62,241 bases of DNA from Oscillospiraceae bacterium (GCA_015068905.1 SVJQ01000009.1:1-62241), one strand, 5' to 3'; counted from the stretch's first letter, positions 1 to 9,225 are shown. The notes: a model not told the origin generated them from the letters alone. Translations and numbers: made by a program.

Positions 1-48
1 GACTTTGACTCTGGCATTTCGTAGGTTCGAGTCCTGCTATCCCAGCCA
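1..48 (+). tRNA. tRNA-Gln (UUG), 5' part missing
   Basis: The window opens inside a tRNA. The anticodon loop CTTTGAC (anticodon TTG), the T arm with GGTTCGAGTCC and an encoded CCA end are present; the acceptor and D arm lie upstream of the window. The sequence fits a clostridial tRNA-Gln. It is 3 bases ahead of tRNA-Lys, so the two are probably cotranscribed. Confidence 0.8.
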
Positions 49-51
49 TAT

Positions 52-127
52 GGGCCATTAGCTCAGTCGGCAGAGCACTTGACTTTTAATCAAGGTGTCC
101 GCGGTTCGAATCCGCGATGGCTCACCA
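52..127 (+). tRNA. tRNA-Lys (UUU)
   Basis: Complete cloverleaf. The acceptor strands GGGCCAT and ATGGCTC pair with one G-T wobble, the anticodon stem is CTTGA/TCAAG, the loop CTTTTAA gives anticodon TTT, the T loop is GTTCGAA, and CCA is encoded. It is the last gene of a tRNA operon that begins upstream of the window. Confidence 0.97.
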
Positions 128-129
128 CG

Positions 130-162
130 TCGGAACAAGTTTCGCTTGTTCCGATTTTTTTT
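130..162 (+). terminator. Intrinsic terminator after tRNA-Lys
   Basis: A 10-bp stem, TCGGAACAAG with CTTGTTCCGA, and a 5-base loop are followed by eight T. It begins 3 bases after the tRNA CCA. The next 140 bases (163-305) hold no gene that I can support. Confidence 0.85.
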
Positions 163-305
163 GCAAAAAATCAGTCACTTGCTTCACTGTTCCTCCTTTT
201 TCGTAAAAAGGCACGCTCGGCTCACCTGTTCGTTTGCAAGCGCACTCACAACGGCGCACTGTCGCTACCACCTTTTTACGAGTATGACCGAGTTTTATAG
301 CTCAC

Positions 306-337
306 AAAAAGCACTTGCAAATTGCAAGTGCTTTTTT
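306..337. terminator. Bidirectional terminator
   Basis: Perfect arms AAAAGCACTTGCAA and TTGCAAGTGCTTTT stop both the tRNA transcripts and the convergent gene at 403. The same GCACTTGCA arm recurs in the terminator of tRNA-Glu at 9411. Confidence 0.8.
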
Positions 338-402
338 ATTTTTCCAAAGAAAAGAGATAGTGCACCTTCTGTCACCTGTGCCATGTCCGTTTATGGGCTC
401 CC

Positions 403-1992
403 TTACTTTGCATCAAGATTGACAGTATAGTTTGCCTCATCCCAATGAACTGCCATACCAAGGCCCTCTGAAAAAGCGCGCAAGGGGATATAGGTTCTGT
501 CATTGACAATCACAGGGGCAACATCCGTTTCATAGTTTTCGCCGTTAACGGTTATTATTTTGTTGCCTATATTCATAGAGGCCGATAAACCCTCCATGGA
601 AACGGTTACAAGCCTTTCTGCATCATTCCAGTCAACGACCGCGCCTGCCTTTTCAAAAACCGCTCTTAAGGGGACCATGGTTCTGTCACTTTCTATAAAC
701 GGATAAGCATCGGAAAACGCTACTTTTTCCCCATTCAGATACACCAAAGGTCTTTTTATCTGATTGACCATAATTTTTGACATCAGGCTATCAGGATGAT
801 TCACAACAATAAATCCGTCATAAGCGGCAACGGGCTTTTCTGCCATTTGCCACAACAATCTTCCCTGATAATCATAAATAAAACTTTCGCCCTGCTTTTC
901 GGCTAAGATAAGTCCATCACCCAAAAGCCGCAAGGAGTCATAAACTGTATCAAAAATAACGTTTCCGTTTACATCAATACATCCCGTTCCGAGAATACTG
1001 CCGCCTACAAACAAGGTTGTCCGCAAAAGGCCGTCCCCCAAATCATGTATCCTCACGTTTTCAGGTGCCTGATATATGATTTCATTGCGATTGTTTCGCA
1101 GGGTATTATTAACCACAAAAAGGTCACCCTTGACAATGATTCTTTCACTCCATTGCAGGGGAATAACGGTGTTACCGGATGTATCCTCAATACCATAATA
1201 AATGCCGATTGACGGTTCTTTAGGTGTTATCATAACGTACTTAAAATCAAGACTTTTAAGCTCTTTAGAGCCGTATTTTGCAGTCCTGCCCCACTTGTCT
1301 ATAAAAACAGTATCACTTCCGCCGTTAGTCGCAGTTGCATAGCCTAAGGAGGGGTCAAAATCCTCAGCCACCCAATAGGCATCCGGCGGGAGAATTTCTG
1401 TGCCATTTTCCTTGATAAAGCCGTATTTTCCGTTTGTATAGGTGCCATAGTCACTTAAGATGCCATCTGCACAAACTCTTGCAATGCCACCGCTGAAGCC
1501 ATAGGCGTACTCATACTTAAAGGGGATGATAACATTACCATAGGAATTGATGTACCCGAATTTTCCACCAAGGCTGACAGCAAGCAAATCTGACTTTCCG
1601 TCACCCCAACGAAGATGCATATTGTTAATATAGCCAACATTTCTAGCACCTGTTTTTTCATGTACATCCACAAAAGCATCATAGATAAAATCGGTCACCT
1701 GCTCGCCCTTTGCATTGAAGAAGCCGATTTTTTCATTCTCACCTAAAAGGGCAATCAGGCCATTGGGGGTGATTGCTTTTTCTGCTGATGAATAATCAAT
1801 AATAACTTCTCCCATATAATTCACGATTGCCGATTCGCCAAGTCGCCCCACTCTGGCAAGCCCATTACTAAAGGCATAATTGGCAACCCTGTCCTCATAA
1901 TCTGAGTTGTCTATATACGAAACATCCATAGCGCACACATTGAGGGTAAGTACCGCCATAAGCAGAATCAAAGAAATTATGGTTTTTTTCAT
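403..1992 (-). CDS. Secreted WG-repeat protein with C-terminal stalk domains
   Basis: A 529-aa exported protein. The start at 1992 is preferred over an in-frame upstream codon because it has a GAGGAG ribosome site and begins a clear signal peptide (MKKTIISLILL, cleavage near residue 21). Residues about 30-400 contain WG-type repeats (for example GYINSYGNVIIPF, GFIKENGTEILP). The last 110 residues are two copies of the copper-amine-oxidase-N-like stalk domain, recognisable by DRTMVPLRAVFE and DRTYIPLRAFSE. Such proteins are usually surface-attached and may bind ligands or other proteins; no enzymatic role can be assigned. It is monocistronic, with its own promoter. Confidence 0.85.
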   Translation of the reverse strand: MKKTIISLILLMAVLTLNVCAMDVSYIDNSDYEDRVANYAFSNGLARVGRLGESAIVNYMGEVIIDYSSAEKAITPNGLIALLGENEKIGFFNAKGEQVTDFIYDAFVDVHEKTGARNVGYINNMHLRWGDGKSDLLAVSLGGKFGYINSYGNVIIPFKYEYAYGFSGGIARVCADGILSDYGTYTNGKYGFIKENGTEILPPDAYWVAEDFDPSLGYATATNGGSDTVFIDKWGRTAKYGSKELKSLDFKYVMITPKEPSIGIYYGIEDTSGNTVIPLQWSERIIVKGDLFVVNNTLRNNRNEIIYQAPENVRIHDLGDGLLRTTLFVGGSILGTGCIDVNGNVIFDTVYDSLRLLGDGLILAEKQGESFIYDYQGRLLWQMAEKPVAAYDGFIVVNHPDSLMSKIMVNQIKRPLVYLNGEKVAFSDAYPFIESDRTMVPLRAVFEKAGAVVDWNDAERLVTVSMEGLSASMNIGNKIITVNGENYETDVAPVIVNDRTYIPLRAFSEGLGMAVHWDEANYTVNLDAK

Positions 1993-2038
1993 ATCAATCA
2001 CTCCTCTGTACTGTTTTGTTGCATCCACCTTTGATATT

Positions 2039-2067
2039 ATTGTATCATAACGGTCTAAGCTTGACAA
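2039..2067 (-). promoter_or_regulatory. Promoter of the WG-repeat gene
   Basis: Read on the minus strand: TTGTCA, 17-base spacer, TACAAT with an extended TG one base upstream. It lies 47 bases upstream of the chosen ATG. Confidence 0.7.
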
Positions 2068-2082
2068 GAAAAAAACAATTTC

Positions 2083-2919
2083 CTATATCTCCTTAAAACC
2101 ATCACCCCGCACCTCGCGCACCTCAGATACAATCACAAAGGCGCCACTATCTACCTGCTTAACCTTGTTTAAAATTTTGGGAACCTCTTTGCTTTTAACG
2201 ATGCACATCAGCATCATCTGCTTACGCTCAGAATAACACCCTTTGCTGTAAATACCCGTAACCCCACGGTCAAGATCAGACAAGATACAGAAGGCAATCT
2301 CGTCGCTTTTTTCAGAGATGATATAAATGGACTTGGCAAAGTCACCCCGAACCAGAATGAAGTCCGTCACCTTGCTGCTGATGTATAAAGACAGCACAGA
2401 GTAAAACATAATGGTCACATCGCCAAAAATAAAGCCCGAAGCCAAAATAACCCCTGCGTCAATCATCAGGATAAAGGTGGCAAGGCTTATGTGCCTGATT
2501 GACCGGTGCAGCATCATAGCTGCAAGGTCCGAGCCGCCGGTTGAGCCCTCTTTTAAAACAGAAAGCCCCACACCAAGCCCTGCCAAAGCACCGCCAAAGA
2601 CGGCGCATATCAGTCTGTCCTCGCCATACGCCCCAAAAACCTCTGTCAGTCGTAAAAATAAGGAAAGAAATAAAATGCCGACTAAAATTTTAATAAGGCT
2701 CTCTTTTTTCATAGTCCGAAAACCCAGCACCAAAAGTATTAAATTTAAAATCAGGGTTGTCACCCACACGGGAATGTGAAACAGATGATACAGCGCCATT
2801 GCCACACCGCCGGCACCGCCGGTTGAAATTTTAACCGGTACCAAAAAGAAATTAACCCCAAAGGCTAAAATAAATGTTCCCAGAATAATGACAGAATAGT
2901 CTGCAAGCTTCTTTTTCAT
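2083..2919 (-). CDS. YitT family membrane protein
   Basis: A 278-aa integral membrane protein. Five or so hydrophobic helices (residues about 10-195, starting YSVIILGTFILAFGVNFF and including the family motif STGGAGGVAM) are followed by a soluble DUF2179 domain (about 215-278, with SDEIAFCILSDLDRGVTG). The family is common in Firmicutes; its substrate is unknown. ATG at 2919 is used, with AGGTGA seven bases upstream; a GTG three codons earlier falls inside that ribosome site. The gene is separated by a terminator from the feo genes, so it is probably not part of that operon. Confidence 0.85.
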   Translation of the reverse strand: MKKKLADYSVIILGTFILAFGVNFFLVPVKISTGGAGGVAMALYHLFHIPVWVTTLILNLILLVLGFRTMKKESLIKILVGILFLSLFLRLTEVFGAYGEDRLICAVFGGALAGLGVGLSVLKEGSTGGSDLAAMMLHRSIRHISLATFILMIDAGVILASGFIFGDVTIMFYSVLSLYISSKVTDFILVRGDFAKSIYIISEKSDEIAFCILSDLDRGVTGIYSKGCYSERKQMMLMCIVKSKEVPKILNKVKQVDSGAFVIVSEVREVRGDGFKEI

Positions 2920-2993
2920 CAAAATCACCTGTTGGCAAATTTTTTCATGACCCCTGCTTATTTATGTGCAGAATTTAAAAAACTATGATACAT

Positions 2994-3035
2994 AAAAAAA
3001 GAACGGCTTTCCCAAAGGAAAGCCGTTCTTTTTTT
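2994..3035. terminator. Bidirectional terminator after the feo operon
   Basis: A 12-bp stem, GAACGGCTTTCC with GGAAAGCCGTTC, and a 4-base loop, flanked by an A run on one side and a T run on the other. It ends the feoA-feoB-partner transcript on the minus strand. Confidence 0.9.
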
Positions 3036-3207
3036 ATTTCGTTTCAGAATCGCAACCGCAACTGCAGCCGCCTTTTTTTTGGCTGCTGCAAGAACCGTTT
3101 GCAGGGCAGCCAATGCATTTTTTGCCGCTTTTTTTAGCTTTATACACATACAAGCCGGCAAGGCCTAAAATAATCACGAGAACTACAATAATAATTGCAT
3201 TTTCCAT
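3034..3207 (-). CDS. FeoB-associated Cys-rich membrane protein
   Basis: A 57-aa protein found by translating the gap below feoB. It has one N-terminal membrane helix (residues 4-22, AIIIVVLVIILGLAGLYVY), a basic stretch, then a Cys-rich tail with CIGCP, SCSSQ and CSCGCD, seven or so Cys in 30 residues. This is the layout of the small FeoB-associated proteins of Clostridia, thought to help ferrous iron transfer at the inner face of the membrane. A strong AAGGAG lies eight bases before the ATG. It starts 11 bases after the feoB stop, so it is the third gene of the feo operon. Confidence 0.9.
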   Translation of the reverse strand: MENAIIIVVLVIILGLAGLYVYKAKKSGKKCIGCPANGSCSSQKKGGCSCGCDSETK

Positions 3208-3218
3208 AGAAAAACTCC

Positions 3219-5195
3219 TTATTTGCTGACCGCTTTCTGCTGTTTTAAAGCATATTCAGCCTTCAGCTTTTGCTCTGCACGGATGCAGAGATAAACAATA
3301 ATCGCCGCCATGACTAAAACAGCAACCAAGCCGGGAACAAAGGCTGTGCCGAGAGTGCCTGCGGTAATAAGCGTACCAATCTGGTATACAAAAAAGCCAA
3401 CGGTAAAGCCAACAGTTAATTGCAGGCCGATGCCGCCCCAAAGCCATTTTGCGCTCTTCATTTCAGCGTTCATAGCACCAATCGCCGCAAAGCAAGGGGG
3501 CGTGAACAGGTTAAACATCAAAAACGCAAGAGCCGCAACAGGAGTCAGTTCGGGGGTCACACCAGGAAGTTCTGCCGCCACATCCGAGATAGCATAGCAA
3601 ACCGCAATAGTCGCAACAACATTTTCTTTTGCAATAAAGCCGCTGACTGATGCTGCTGTAAGCTGCCATGCGTGATATCCGATAACAGGAACAAGAAGAT
3701 ATGCAAAGGGATGTGCGATGGATGCAAGAATTGATTGGTCTGCGCTTTCTGCTACAGAAAGATTCCAACTAAAGCTCTGCATAATCTGTACCGCCGTGTT
3801 GCAAAGAAGAATGATGGTTCCGGCCTTTACAATGTATGCCCATCCGCGGCTGCACATAGATTTTACTGCACCCCACACATCAGGAATCTTATATTCCGGC
3901 ATTTCAATAATAAAGAAAGATTTTCTTGCTTTGTAGCCCGTGATTTTGTTAATGAGGAGAGCACATAAGAAAATGAGAACAATACCTGACAGATACATCG
4001 TTGTGCTGACCCAGCCTGCATCTTCAAAAAATGCGCCGGCAAACAGGGCAATAACGGGAATTTTAGCACCGCAAGGCATGAAGGGGGATAACATGGCTGT
4101 AGCTCTGCGTTCCCGTTCATTACGAATGGTACGGCTTGCCATAATACCGGGCACAGCACAACCAATGGTGATAACAAAAGGAATGACCGACTTACCGGAA
4201 AGACCGACCTTTTTGAAGATGGGGTCAAGTACCACTGCCACGCGGGACATATAGCCGCAATCTTCTAAGAGGGCAATCAAGAAATACATAACCATAACAA
4301 GGGGCAAAAAGCCGATAACGGCAATCACGCCGCCGATTACGCCGTCAACCAACAGCGCAGATAAAAGCGGGTTTGCACCTGCTAAAAGCTCGCCGACCCA
4401 GCCCTGAAAGGCTTCCAACCAGCCGACTAAAAGGTCAGCAATGGGTGTGCCCACCCAAACCTGAGAAATCTGGAACACTAGATACATAACAACGGCAAAA
4501 ATGGGAATACCCAGCCATTTATTGGTCAGAACAGCATCAATTTTATCCTGATAGTTCCACTCGCTTGTCAAAACCTTGCGGGTTTCAACAGAGGCAACAA
4601 TTTTATTAACAAAGTCAAAGCGGGCTCTGTCAGCCTTCTCCACTGCCTGCTTGCTGGAAAGGTCAATGTCGCCCTGATTGTAAGGTGCGGTCTGAGTTTT
4701 TCCCTTCTGCAAAACGGCTGCCGATACAACCTCTTTTAAACCATCAGAAGCAGAGGAAACTGTTTCAATAACAGGGCAACCTAATTTTTCAGACAATGCT
4801 GCAGTGTCGATAACTGTTTTCTTCTTTTTATTAATGTCTGCCTTGTTAAGCGCCACAACCATGGGTATGCCAAGCTCTAACAGCTGCGTGGTAAAAAACA
4901 GGCTGCGGCTTAAGTTTGTCCCATCCACAATGTTAATGATAACATCAGGATTTTCCTGCTTTACATACGAGCTTGTAATGCTTTCCTCCGATGTAAAGGG
5001 TGACATAGAATAAGCACCGGGCAGGTCAACCGCAATCAGCTCTTCACCGCTGCCTGAGTAGTTCTTTTTAATAGCATGTTCCTTTTTATCAACAGTAACG
5101 CCTGCCCAGTTGCCGACCTTTTCATTGCTGCCGGTGAGGGCGTTAAACATGGTGGTTTTACCGCTGTTAGGATTACCCGTTAAGGCAATTCTCAT
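3219..5195 (-). CDS. feoB: Ferrous iron transporter B
   Basis: A 658-aa GTP-dependent Fe(II) importer of the cytoplasmic membrane. The G domain occupies residues 1-165: G1 GNPNSGKTT (7-15), G2 Thr34 in GVTVD, G3 DLPG (57-60), G4 NKAD (117-120). A helical linker follows, then the polytopic channel with the FeoB hallmark GCAVPGIMASRTI and the second gate region (LFTPPCFAAIGAM). It is slightly shorter than enteric FeoB and lacks a large C-terminal tail; the separate Cys-rich protein downstream may supply that function. AAGGAGG precedes the ATG. It is cotranscribed with feoA, with an additional operator box in the 112-base gap between them. Confidence 0.97.
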   Translation of the reverse strand: MRIALTGNPNSGKTTMFNALTGSNEKVGNWAGVTVDKKEHAIKKNYSGSGEELIAVDLPGAYSMSPFTSEESITSSYVKQENPDVIINIVDGTNLSRSLFFTTQLLELGIPMVVALNKADINKKKKTVIDTAALSEKLGCPVIETVSSASDGLKEVVSAAVLQKGKTQTAPYNQGDIDLSSKQAVEKADRARFDFVNKIVASVETRKVLTSEWNYQDKIDAVLTNKWLGIPIFAVVMYLVFQISQVWVGTPIADLLVGWLEAFQGWVGELLAGANPLLSALLVDGVIGGVIAVIGFLPLVMVMYFLIALLEDCGYMSRVAVVLDPIFKKVGLSGKSVIPFVITIGCAVPGIMASRTIRNERERRATAMLSPFMPCGAKIPVIALFAGAFFEDAGWVSTTMYLSGIVLIFLCALLINKITGYKARKSFFIIEMPEYKIPDVWGAVKSMCSRGWAYIVKAGTIILLCNTAVQIMQSFSWNLSVAESADQSILASIAHPFAYLLVPVIGYHAWQLTAASVSGFIAKENVVATIAVCYAISDVAAELPGVTPELTPVAALAFLMFNLFTPPCFAAIGAMNAEMKSAKWLWGGIGLQLTVGFTVGFFVYQIGTLITAGTLGTAFVPGLVAVLVMAAIIVYLCIRAEQKLKAEYALKQQKAVSK

Positions 5196-5243
5196 ATGGG
5201 ATTCCTCCTTAAAATGATTGTATAACAGTATATCTGCACTTGG

Positions 5244-5257
5244 TTAGCCAGAACTAA
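5244..5257. promoter_or_regulatory. DtxR/IdeR-type box between feoA and feoB
   Basis: TTAG-CCAGAA-CTAA, an inverted repeat with a 6-base centre. The same TTAG-N6-CTAA pattern occurs twice upstream of feoA. The spacing fits iron-dependent DtxR family operators (TTAGG-centre-CCTAA). The assignment to a specific regulator is inference; no regulator gene is in the window. Confidence 0.6.
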
Positions 5258-5307
5258 CTGTTCTGCAAAAAAATATGTAGCACAAAAGTGCACATACATT
5301 TTTCTTT

Positions 5308-5523
5308 TTAATAAAGTAAAATGGCTTCAGCCAGTTGCTTGTCAATGTTATAGCGACCGTCTTTGATAGAAACCACGCAACCGCCTTTTAAATGAGAAAT
5401 GACCGTAATCGGCTCATCGCTGTAGCAACCCAAAGAAAACAGGAATGCATTTAATTCTTCATCATCCGTATTAATTTGTTTAATGATATATTCCTTGCCT
5501 TCCTGAGCTTCTCTCAAATTCAT
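5308..5523 (-). CDS. feoA: FeoA domain protein
   Basis: A 71-aa SH3-like FeoA protein that works with FeoB in ferrous iron uptake. The sequence shows the family pattern: an early loop, the LFSLGCYSDEPITVI segment (FeoA has LxxLGLxxGxxI here), then a GRYNID strand and a final AEAILLY. It is a standalone cytosolic protein, not fused to FeoB. AGGCGAG lies upstream of the ATG. It is the first gene of the operon and its promoter carries the operator boxes. Confidence 0.92.
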   Translation of the reverse strand: MNLREAQEGKEYIIKQINTDDEELNAFLFSLGCYSDEPITVISHLKGGCVVSIKDGRYNIDKQLAEAILLY

Positions 5524-5557
5524 GTAAACTCGCCTGACTTTCCCATGGTTTTTGCGA

Positions 5558-5643
5558 TTAGACTAAACTAACTTATGTTGTAAAAAAAAGATTAGGAAAG
5601 ACTAACCAATGGTTATTGTACACTAACTTCCAGAGTTTGTCAA
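5558..5643 (-). promoter_or_regulatory. feoA promoter with iron-responsive operator boxes
   Basis: On the minus strand TTGACA (5638-5643), a 17-base spacer and TACAAT (5615-5620) form a near-consensus promoter. Boxes TTAG-N6-CTAA lie at 5592-5605 (next to the start point) and 5558-5571. A third, one-mismatch copy (TTAT-N6-CTAA, 5613-5626) sits on top of the -10 box. Occupation of these sites would block transcription, as expected for an iron-loaded DtxR-type repressor. Confidence 0.75.
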
Positions 5644-5782
5644 GGGTTTTTTTAATTTTTTGCCACAAAGAAAAAAAGAAAGATATATAAAATTGTCAAA
5701 TTTACAATTTGTTCATACCTCCGACAAAAAAATGTAGTATGATAAAGATACAGAAACTTAACCCCAGTCAGGAGGAATTAAA

Positions 5783-7153
5783 ATGGAAGAAAACAGAAAT
5801 TTCAATCATAATACAGACTACCGCTCGCAGGAGCCTGATGCAAAACGTGCGGCATGGGTTTCTGACGATTATGAAGTACAAGTTAAAAATGCTGTTCCTC
5901 AGCATTGCTCGTTGGCTGTTTACAAGCCAAAGCCCAAACGCCTGCGGAAGTTTTTTAAAGGTCCGGTTTTTGCAGCCATCATCAGTTCACTGTTGACCTG
6001 CTGTCTGTGCTTTGGTATTTTTGCGGCAGTTTTGATACCCCAGATTTCGTCATCTGACGGCATTTTGCCAAAGCCCGGCATTTTGCCGGATGGTACCTTA
6101 GAAAACGGTGTCATTGCACAGATGGTTGCTAACTCACCCGACGGCACCTTTGGTATTCCGGAGATTTATGACCTTGTTTCTCCCGCTGTTGTGACCATTT
6201 TGTGTCAAAGCCAAAGCGGGGGCTATGTGCAAAGTCAGCTTTCCAGCGGCTCCGGTATCATTCTCCGTCAGGACGGATATATTGTAACCAATAACCATGT
6301 GGTTGAGGGCGCCTCAAAAGTTACCGTCAACACCATTGCCGGTCAAAGTTTTGAGGCAAAAATTGTTGGCACCGACTCACGGACCGACCTTGCTGTGTTG
6401 AAGGTAGAAAGCGAAAAACCTCTACCCTATGCAGAACTGGGTGATTCTTCTACCCTGCGTGTAGGCGAAATGGCACTTGCCATTGGCAACCCCCTGCGTG
6501 AGGAGCTTGCCGGCACACTGACTGTTGGTTATATCAGCGCCATTAACCGCTCTATGGAAATTGACGGTAAAAAGATGACCATGATTCAGACTGATGCTGC
6601 CATCAACCCCGGTAACTCCGGCGGTGCGCTCCTTAATATGCGCGGTCAGGTGATTGGTATTAACACCGCAAAATCCACCGGCTATGACGTTGAGGGTTTA
6701 GGCTTTGCCATCCCCGCAAACGAAGCCAAGCCCATTATTGAATCCATCATCCAGCACGGCTATGTAACCGGTCGTGTGGTCATCGGCATTTCCGGTCTGA
6801 CCGTAACTGAGGCCATTGCCAAAGCAAACAACCTGCCCATTGGCGTATATGTGCAGGAGGTGTTACCGGACAGCGCCGCTCAAAAAGCAGGCATCAAAGC
6901 CGGCGACGTCATCACCGCTTGCGATGGACAGGAAATTTCTACGATTGATGATGTGAATAAAATTCGCGATACCCACTCTGTGAACGAAATGATGACAATG
7001 AAGGTTGTCAGAAACGGCAAAACCCTCAATATTACTCTGGTGCTGCAGGAAGAAAAGCCTTCTGAAGAGCCAGCCATTGAACAACCGCAGGAGCCTGTGA
7101 CCCCCCATTACAGTCAGCAGATTCCCTTCCCCTTCTCTTGGTTTGGCTGGTAA
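5783..7153 (+). CDS. HtrA-type S1C serine protease with PDZ domain
   Basis: A 456-aa membrane-anchored quality-control protease acting outside the membrane. Residues 1-60 are cytosolic, one membrane helix spans about 62-86, the trypsin-like domain about 130-330 and the PDZ domain about 335-430, with a Pro/Glu-rich tail. The catalytic triad is visible: His172 in TNNHVVEG, Asp202 in SRTDLAVL, Ser279 in NPGNSGGAL. The overall layout is that of HtrA/YycK-like proteases of Firmicutes, with a single PDZ. An AGGAGG site precedes the ATG. It lies just upstream of htpG but the latter has its own promoter. Confidence 0.93.
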   Translation: MEENRNFNHNTDYRSQEPDAKRAAWVSDDYEVQVKNAVPQHCSLAVYKPKPKRLRKFFKGPVFAAIISSLLTCCLCFGIFAAVLIPQISSSDGILPKPGILPDGTLENGVIAQMVANSPDGTFGIPEIYDLVSPAVVTILCQSQSGGYVQSQLSSGSGIILRQDGYIVTNNHVVEGASKVTVNTIAGQSFEAKIVGTDSRTDLAVLKVESEKPLPYAELGDSSTLRVGEMALAIGNPLREELAGTLTVGYISAINRSMEIDGKKMTMIQTDAAINPGNSGGALLNMRGQVIGINTAKSTGYDVEGLGFAIPANEAKPIIESIIQHGYVTGRVVIGISGLTVTEAIAKANNLPIGVYVQEVLPDSAAQKAGIKAGDVITACDGQEISTIDDVNKIRDTHSVNEMMTMKVVRNGKTLNITLVLQEEKPSEEPAIEQPQEPVTPHYSQQIPFPFSWFGW

Positions 7154-7186
7154 GAGGGATAATTTGTAAAAGAACTGTGAACGCTC

Positions 7187-7214
7187 TTGACAAAACTATA
7201 AAATGTGATACAAT
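7187..7214 (+). promoter_or_regulatory. htpG promoter
   Basis: TTGACA (7187-7192), a 16-base spacer and TACAAT (7209-7214) with an extended TGA. The CIRCE operator follows immediately and covers the expected start point. Confidence 0.85.
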
Positions 7215-7218
7215 AATG

Positions 7219-7245
7219 TTAGCACTCTCGCAAAGAGAGTGCTAA
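7219..7245. promoter_or_regulatory. CIRCE element (HrcA operator)
   Basis: A perfect match to the consensus: TTAGCACTC, nine bases, GAGTGCTAA. HrcA binding to this inverted repeat represses heat-shock genes. Here it sits between the htpG promoter and its ribosome site, so htpG should be a class I heat-shock gene in this organism. Confidence 0.95.
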
Positions 7246-7266
7246 CATTTTCTTTTTGGAGGCACT

Positions 7267-9150
7267 ATGATGGCAAAAAAAGCATTTAAATCTGAATCAA
7301 AACGACTGTTGGAGCTGATGATTAACTCCATTTATACCCATAAGGAAATTTTTCTCCGTGAGCTGATTTCAAACGCCAGCGATGCAACAGACAAGCTGTA
7401 TTACCGCACCCTGTCTGATGAAAATTTAAGCTTTTCAAAGGATGATTTTTATATCCGCATTGATGCAGATAAAGAAAAACGCACCCTGACCATTACCGAT
7501 ACCGGTATTGGTATGACAAAAGAAGAGCTGGAAGAAAACTTAGGTACCATTGCAAAAAGCGGCTCACTCAAGTTTAAAACCGAAAACGAAAAAATTGAAG
7601 ATGTTGACATTATCGGTCAGTTTGGTGTAGGCTTTTACTCTGCTTTTATGGTGGCAGACCGTGTCACCGTTACAAGCCGCGCTTTGGATGCTGACAGCGC
7701 TTACTGCTGGGAAGCTGAAGATACCGAGGGTTATACTGTAACCCCTGCTGAAAAAGATGCTGTAGGCACAGAAATCGTGCTGTATTTAAAGGAAAACACA
7801 GAAGATGAAAACTACGATGAATTTTTAGATGAATACCGCCTGCGCGCCATTGTTAAAAAATATTCTGACTATATTCACTACCCCATTTTAATGGAGGTTA
7901 CAAAGTATCGCCCGAAAGAAGACAATAAGGAAGAAACCGAGGAATATAAAGAGGTTGAAACCTTAAACTCTATGATTCCTATCTGGAAAAAGGCAAAATC
8001 TGAACTGGATGAGGCTACCTATAACAGCTTTTATAAGGACAAGTTCTTTGATTTTGAAGACCCCTTGGCGACCATTCACACCAGCGCAGAGGGGCTGACA
8101 AGCTATACAGCTCTTTTATACATCCCCGCCCACGCGCCCTATGATTTTTATACCAAGGATTTTGAAAAGGGCTTGCAGCTGTATGCAAACGGCGTTATGA
8201 TTATGGAAAAATGCGGCGAGCTGCTGCCTGAGTGCTTCCGTTTTGTGAAGGGCTTGGTGGATTCTGCTGACCTTTCTTTAAATATCTCCCGTGAGATTCT
8301 GCAGCATGACCGCCAGCTTAAATCCATTGCTTCTCACCTGCAGAAGAAGATTAAGGCTGAGCTTACCTCTATGCTGAAAAACGACAGAGAAAAATATGAA
8401 AAGTTCTATCAGAACTTCTCCCGTCAGATTAAGTTTGGCGTGTATGATAATTTCGGCAGAGACAAGGATTTACTTTCTGACCTCTTGATGTATTACTCTT
8501 CTGATGAAAAGAAGATGGTTACACTATCTGAATATGTTTCCCGCATGAAGGAAGACCAGAAATATATCTACTACGCCTGCGGCGAAAGCATTGAAAAAAT
8601 TGAAAAGCTGCCTCAGACAGAGCTGGTTGCCGATAAGGGTTGCGAAATTCTGTACTTTACTGATGAGGTGGACGAATTTGCTATCCAGATGCTTGCTGAA
8701 TTTGAGGGAAAAACCTTTAAATCTGTCTCCGCCGGTGATTTAGACATCGAAACAGAAGATGAAAAGAAGGAGAATGAGAAAAAGAAAGAAGAAAACAAGG
8801 ACCTGTTCCTGTTTATGACCGATGCGCTTTCTGAAAAAGTAAAAGAAGTACGTGCTTCTTCTCGCTTAAAATCTCACCCCGTGTGTCTGACAAGCGATGG
8901 TGCGCTGTCCCTTGAAATGGAAAAGGTATTAAACGCCATGCCCAACGACCAAAAGGTGAAAGCAGAACGTATTTTAGAAATCAACGTAAATCATCCGATT
9001 TTTGAAAAGCTTACTGCATTACTTTCCGGCGATAAGGACAAACTAAAGCAGTATGCCGGTGTTTTATATGACTGTGCTCTTTTAATTGAAGGCCTGCCCA
9101 TTGAAGATCCCGTGGCATATACCAATGCAATCTGCGAGCTGATGAAATAA
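7267..9150 (+). CDS. htpG: Chaperone protein HtpG (Hsp90)
   Basis: A 627-aa Hsp90-type ATP-dependent chaperone of normal bacterial length. The N-terminal GHKL ATPase domain shows the family motifs [20 protein letters not shown] and [13 protein letters not shown]. The middle domain includes NISREILQ. The C-terminal dimerisation domain ends in a normal position; a charged E/K-rich linker (about residues 498-515) precedes it. GGAGG lies 5 bases before this ATG and 8 before the next codon, which is also ATG, so the start could be one codon later. It has its own CIRCE-controlled promoter. Confidence 0.97.
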   Translation: MMAKKAFKSESKRLLELMINSIYTHKEIFLRELISNASDATDKLYYRTLSDENLSFSKDDFYIRIDADKEKRTLTITDTGIGMTKEELEENLGTIAKSGSLKFKTENEKIEDVDIIGQFGVGFYSAFMVADRVTVTSRALDADSAYCWEAEDTEGYTVTPAEKDAVGTEIVLYLKENTEDENYDEFLDEYRLRAIVKKYSDYIHYPILMEVTKYRPKEDNKEETEEYKEVETLNSMIPIWKKAKSELDEATYNSFYKDKFFDFEDPLATIHTSAEGLTSYTALLYIPAHAPYDFYTKDFEKGLQLYANGVMIMEKCGELLPECFRFVKGLVDSADLSLNISREILQHDRQLKSIASHLQKKIKAELTSMLKNDREKYEKFYQNFSRQIKFGVYDNFGRDKDLLSDLLMYYSSDEKKMVTLSEYVSRMKEDQKYIYYACGESIEKIEKLPQTELVADKGCEILYFTDEVDEFAIQMLAEFEGKTFKSVSAGDLDIETEDEKKENEKKKEENKDLFLFMTDALSEKVKEVRASSRLKSHPVCLTSDGALSLEMEKVLNAMPNDQKVKAERILEINVNHPIFEKLTALLSGDKDKLKQYAGVLYDCALLIEGLPIEDPVAYTNAICELMK

Positions 9151-9158
9151 GCCCATCT

Positions 9159-9199
9159 TTTAAAAAGGGGGGGTGCTGTAAGTAACCCCCCTTTTTAAA
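9159..9199 (+). terminator. htpG terminator
   Basis: A 14-bp stem made of TTTAAAAAGGGGGG and its complement, with a 10-base loop and an AT-rich tail, starting 9 bases after the htpG stop. Confidence 0.85.
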
Positions 9200-9225
9200 T
9201 AAATAAAAAATTTTTAAAAAACATA

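Noticed and set aside
79-430. Two overlapping plus-strand open frames after tRNA-Lys
   Set aside because: One begins inside the tRNA and both cross a terminator; they have no ribosome site and no recognisable protein features.
2958-3161. A 67-aa minus-strand frame opposite the FeoB partner region
   Set aside because: It is another frame of the same strand as the Cys-rich FeoB partner. The partner has a strong ribosome site, a membrane helix and a known layout.
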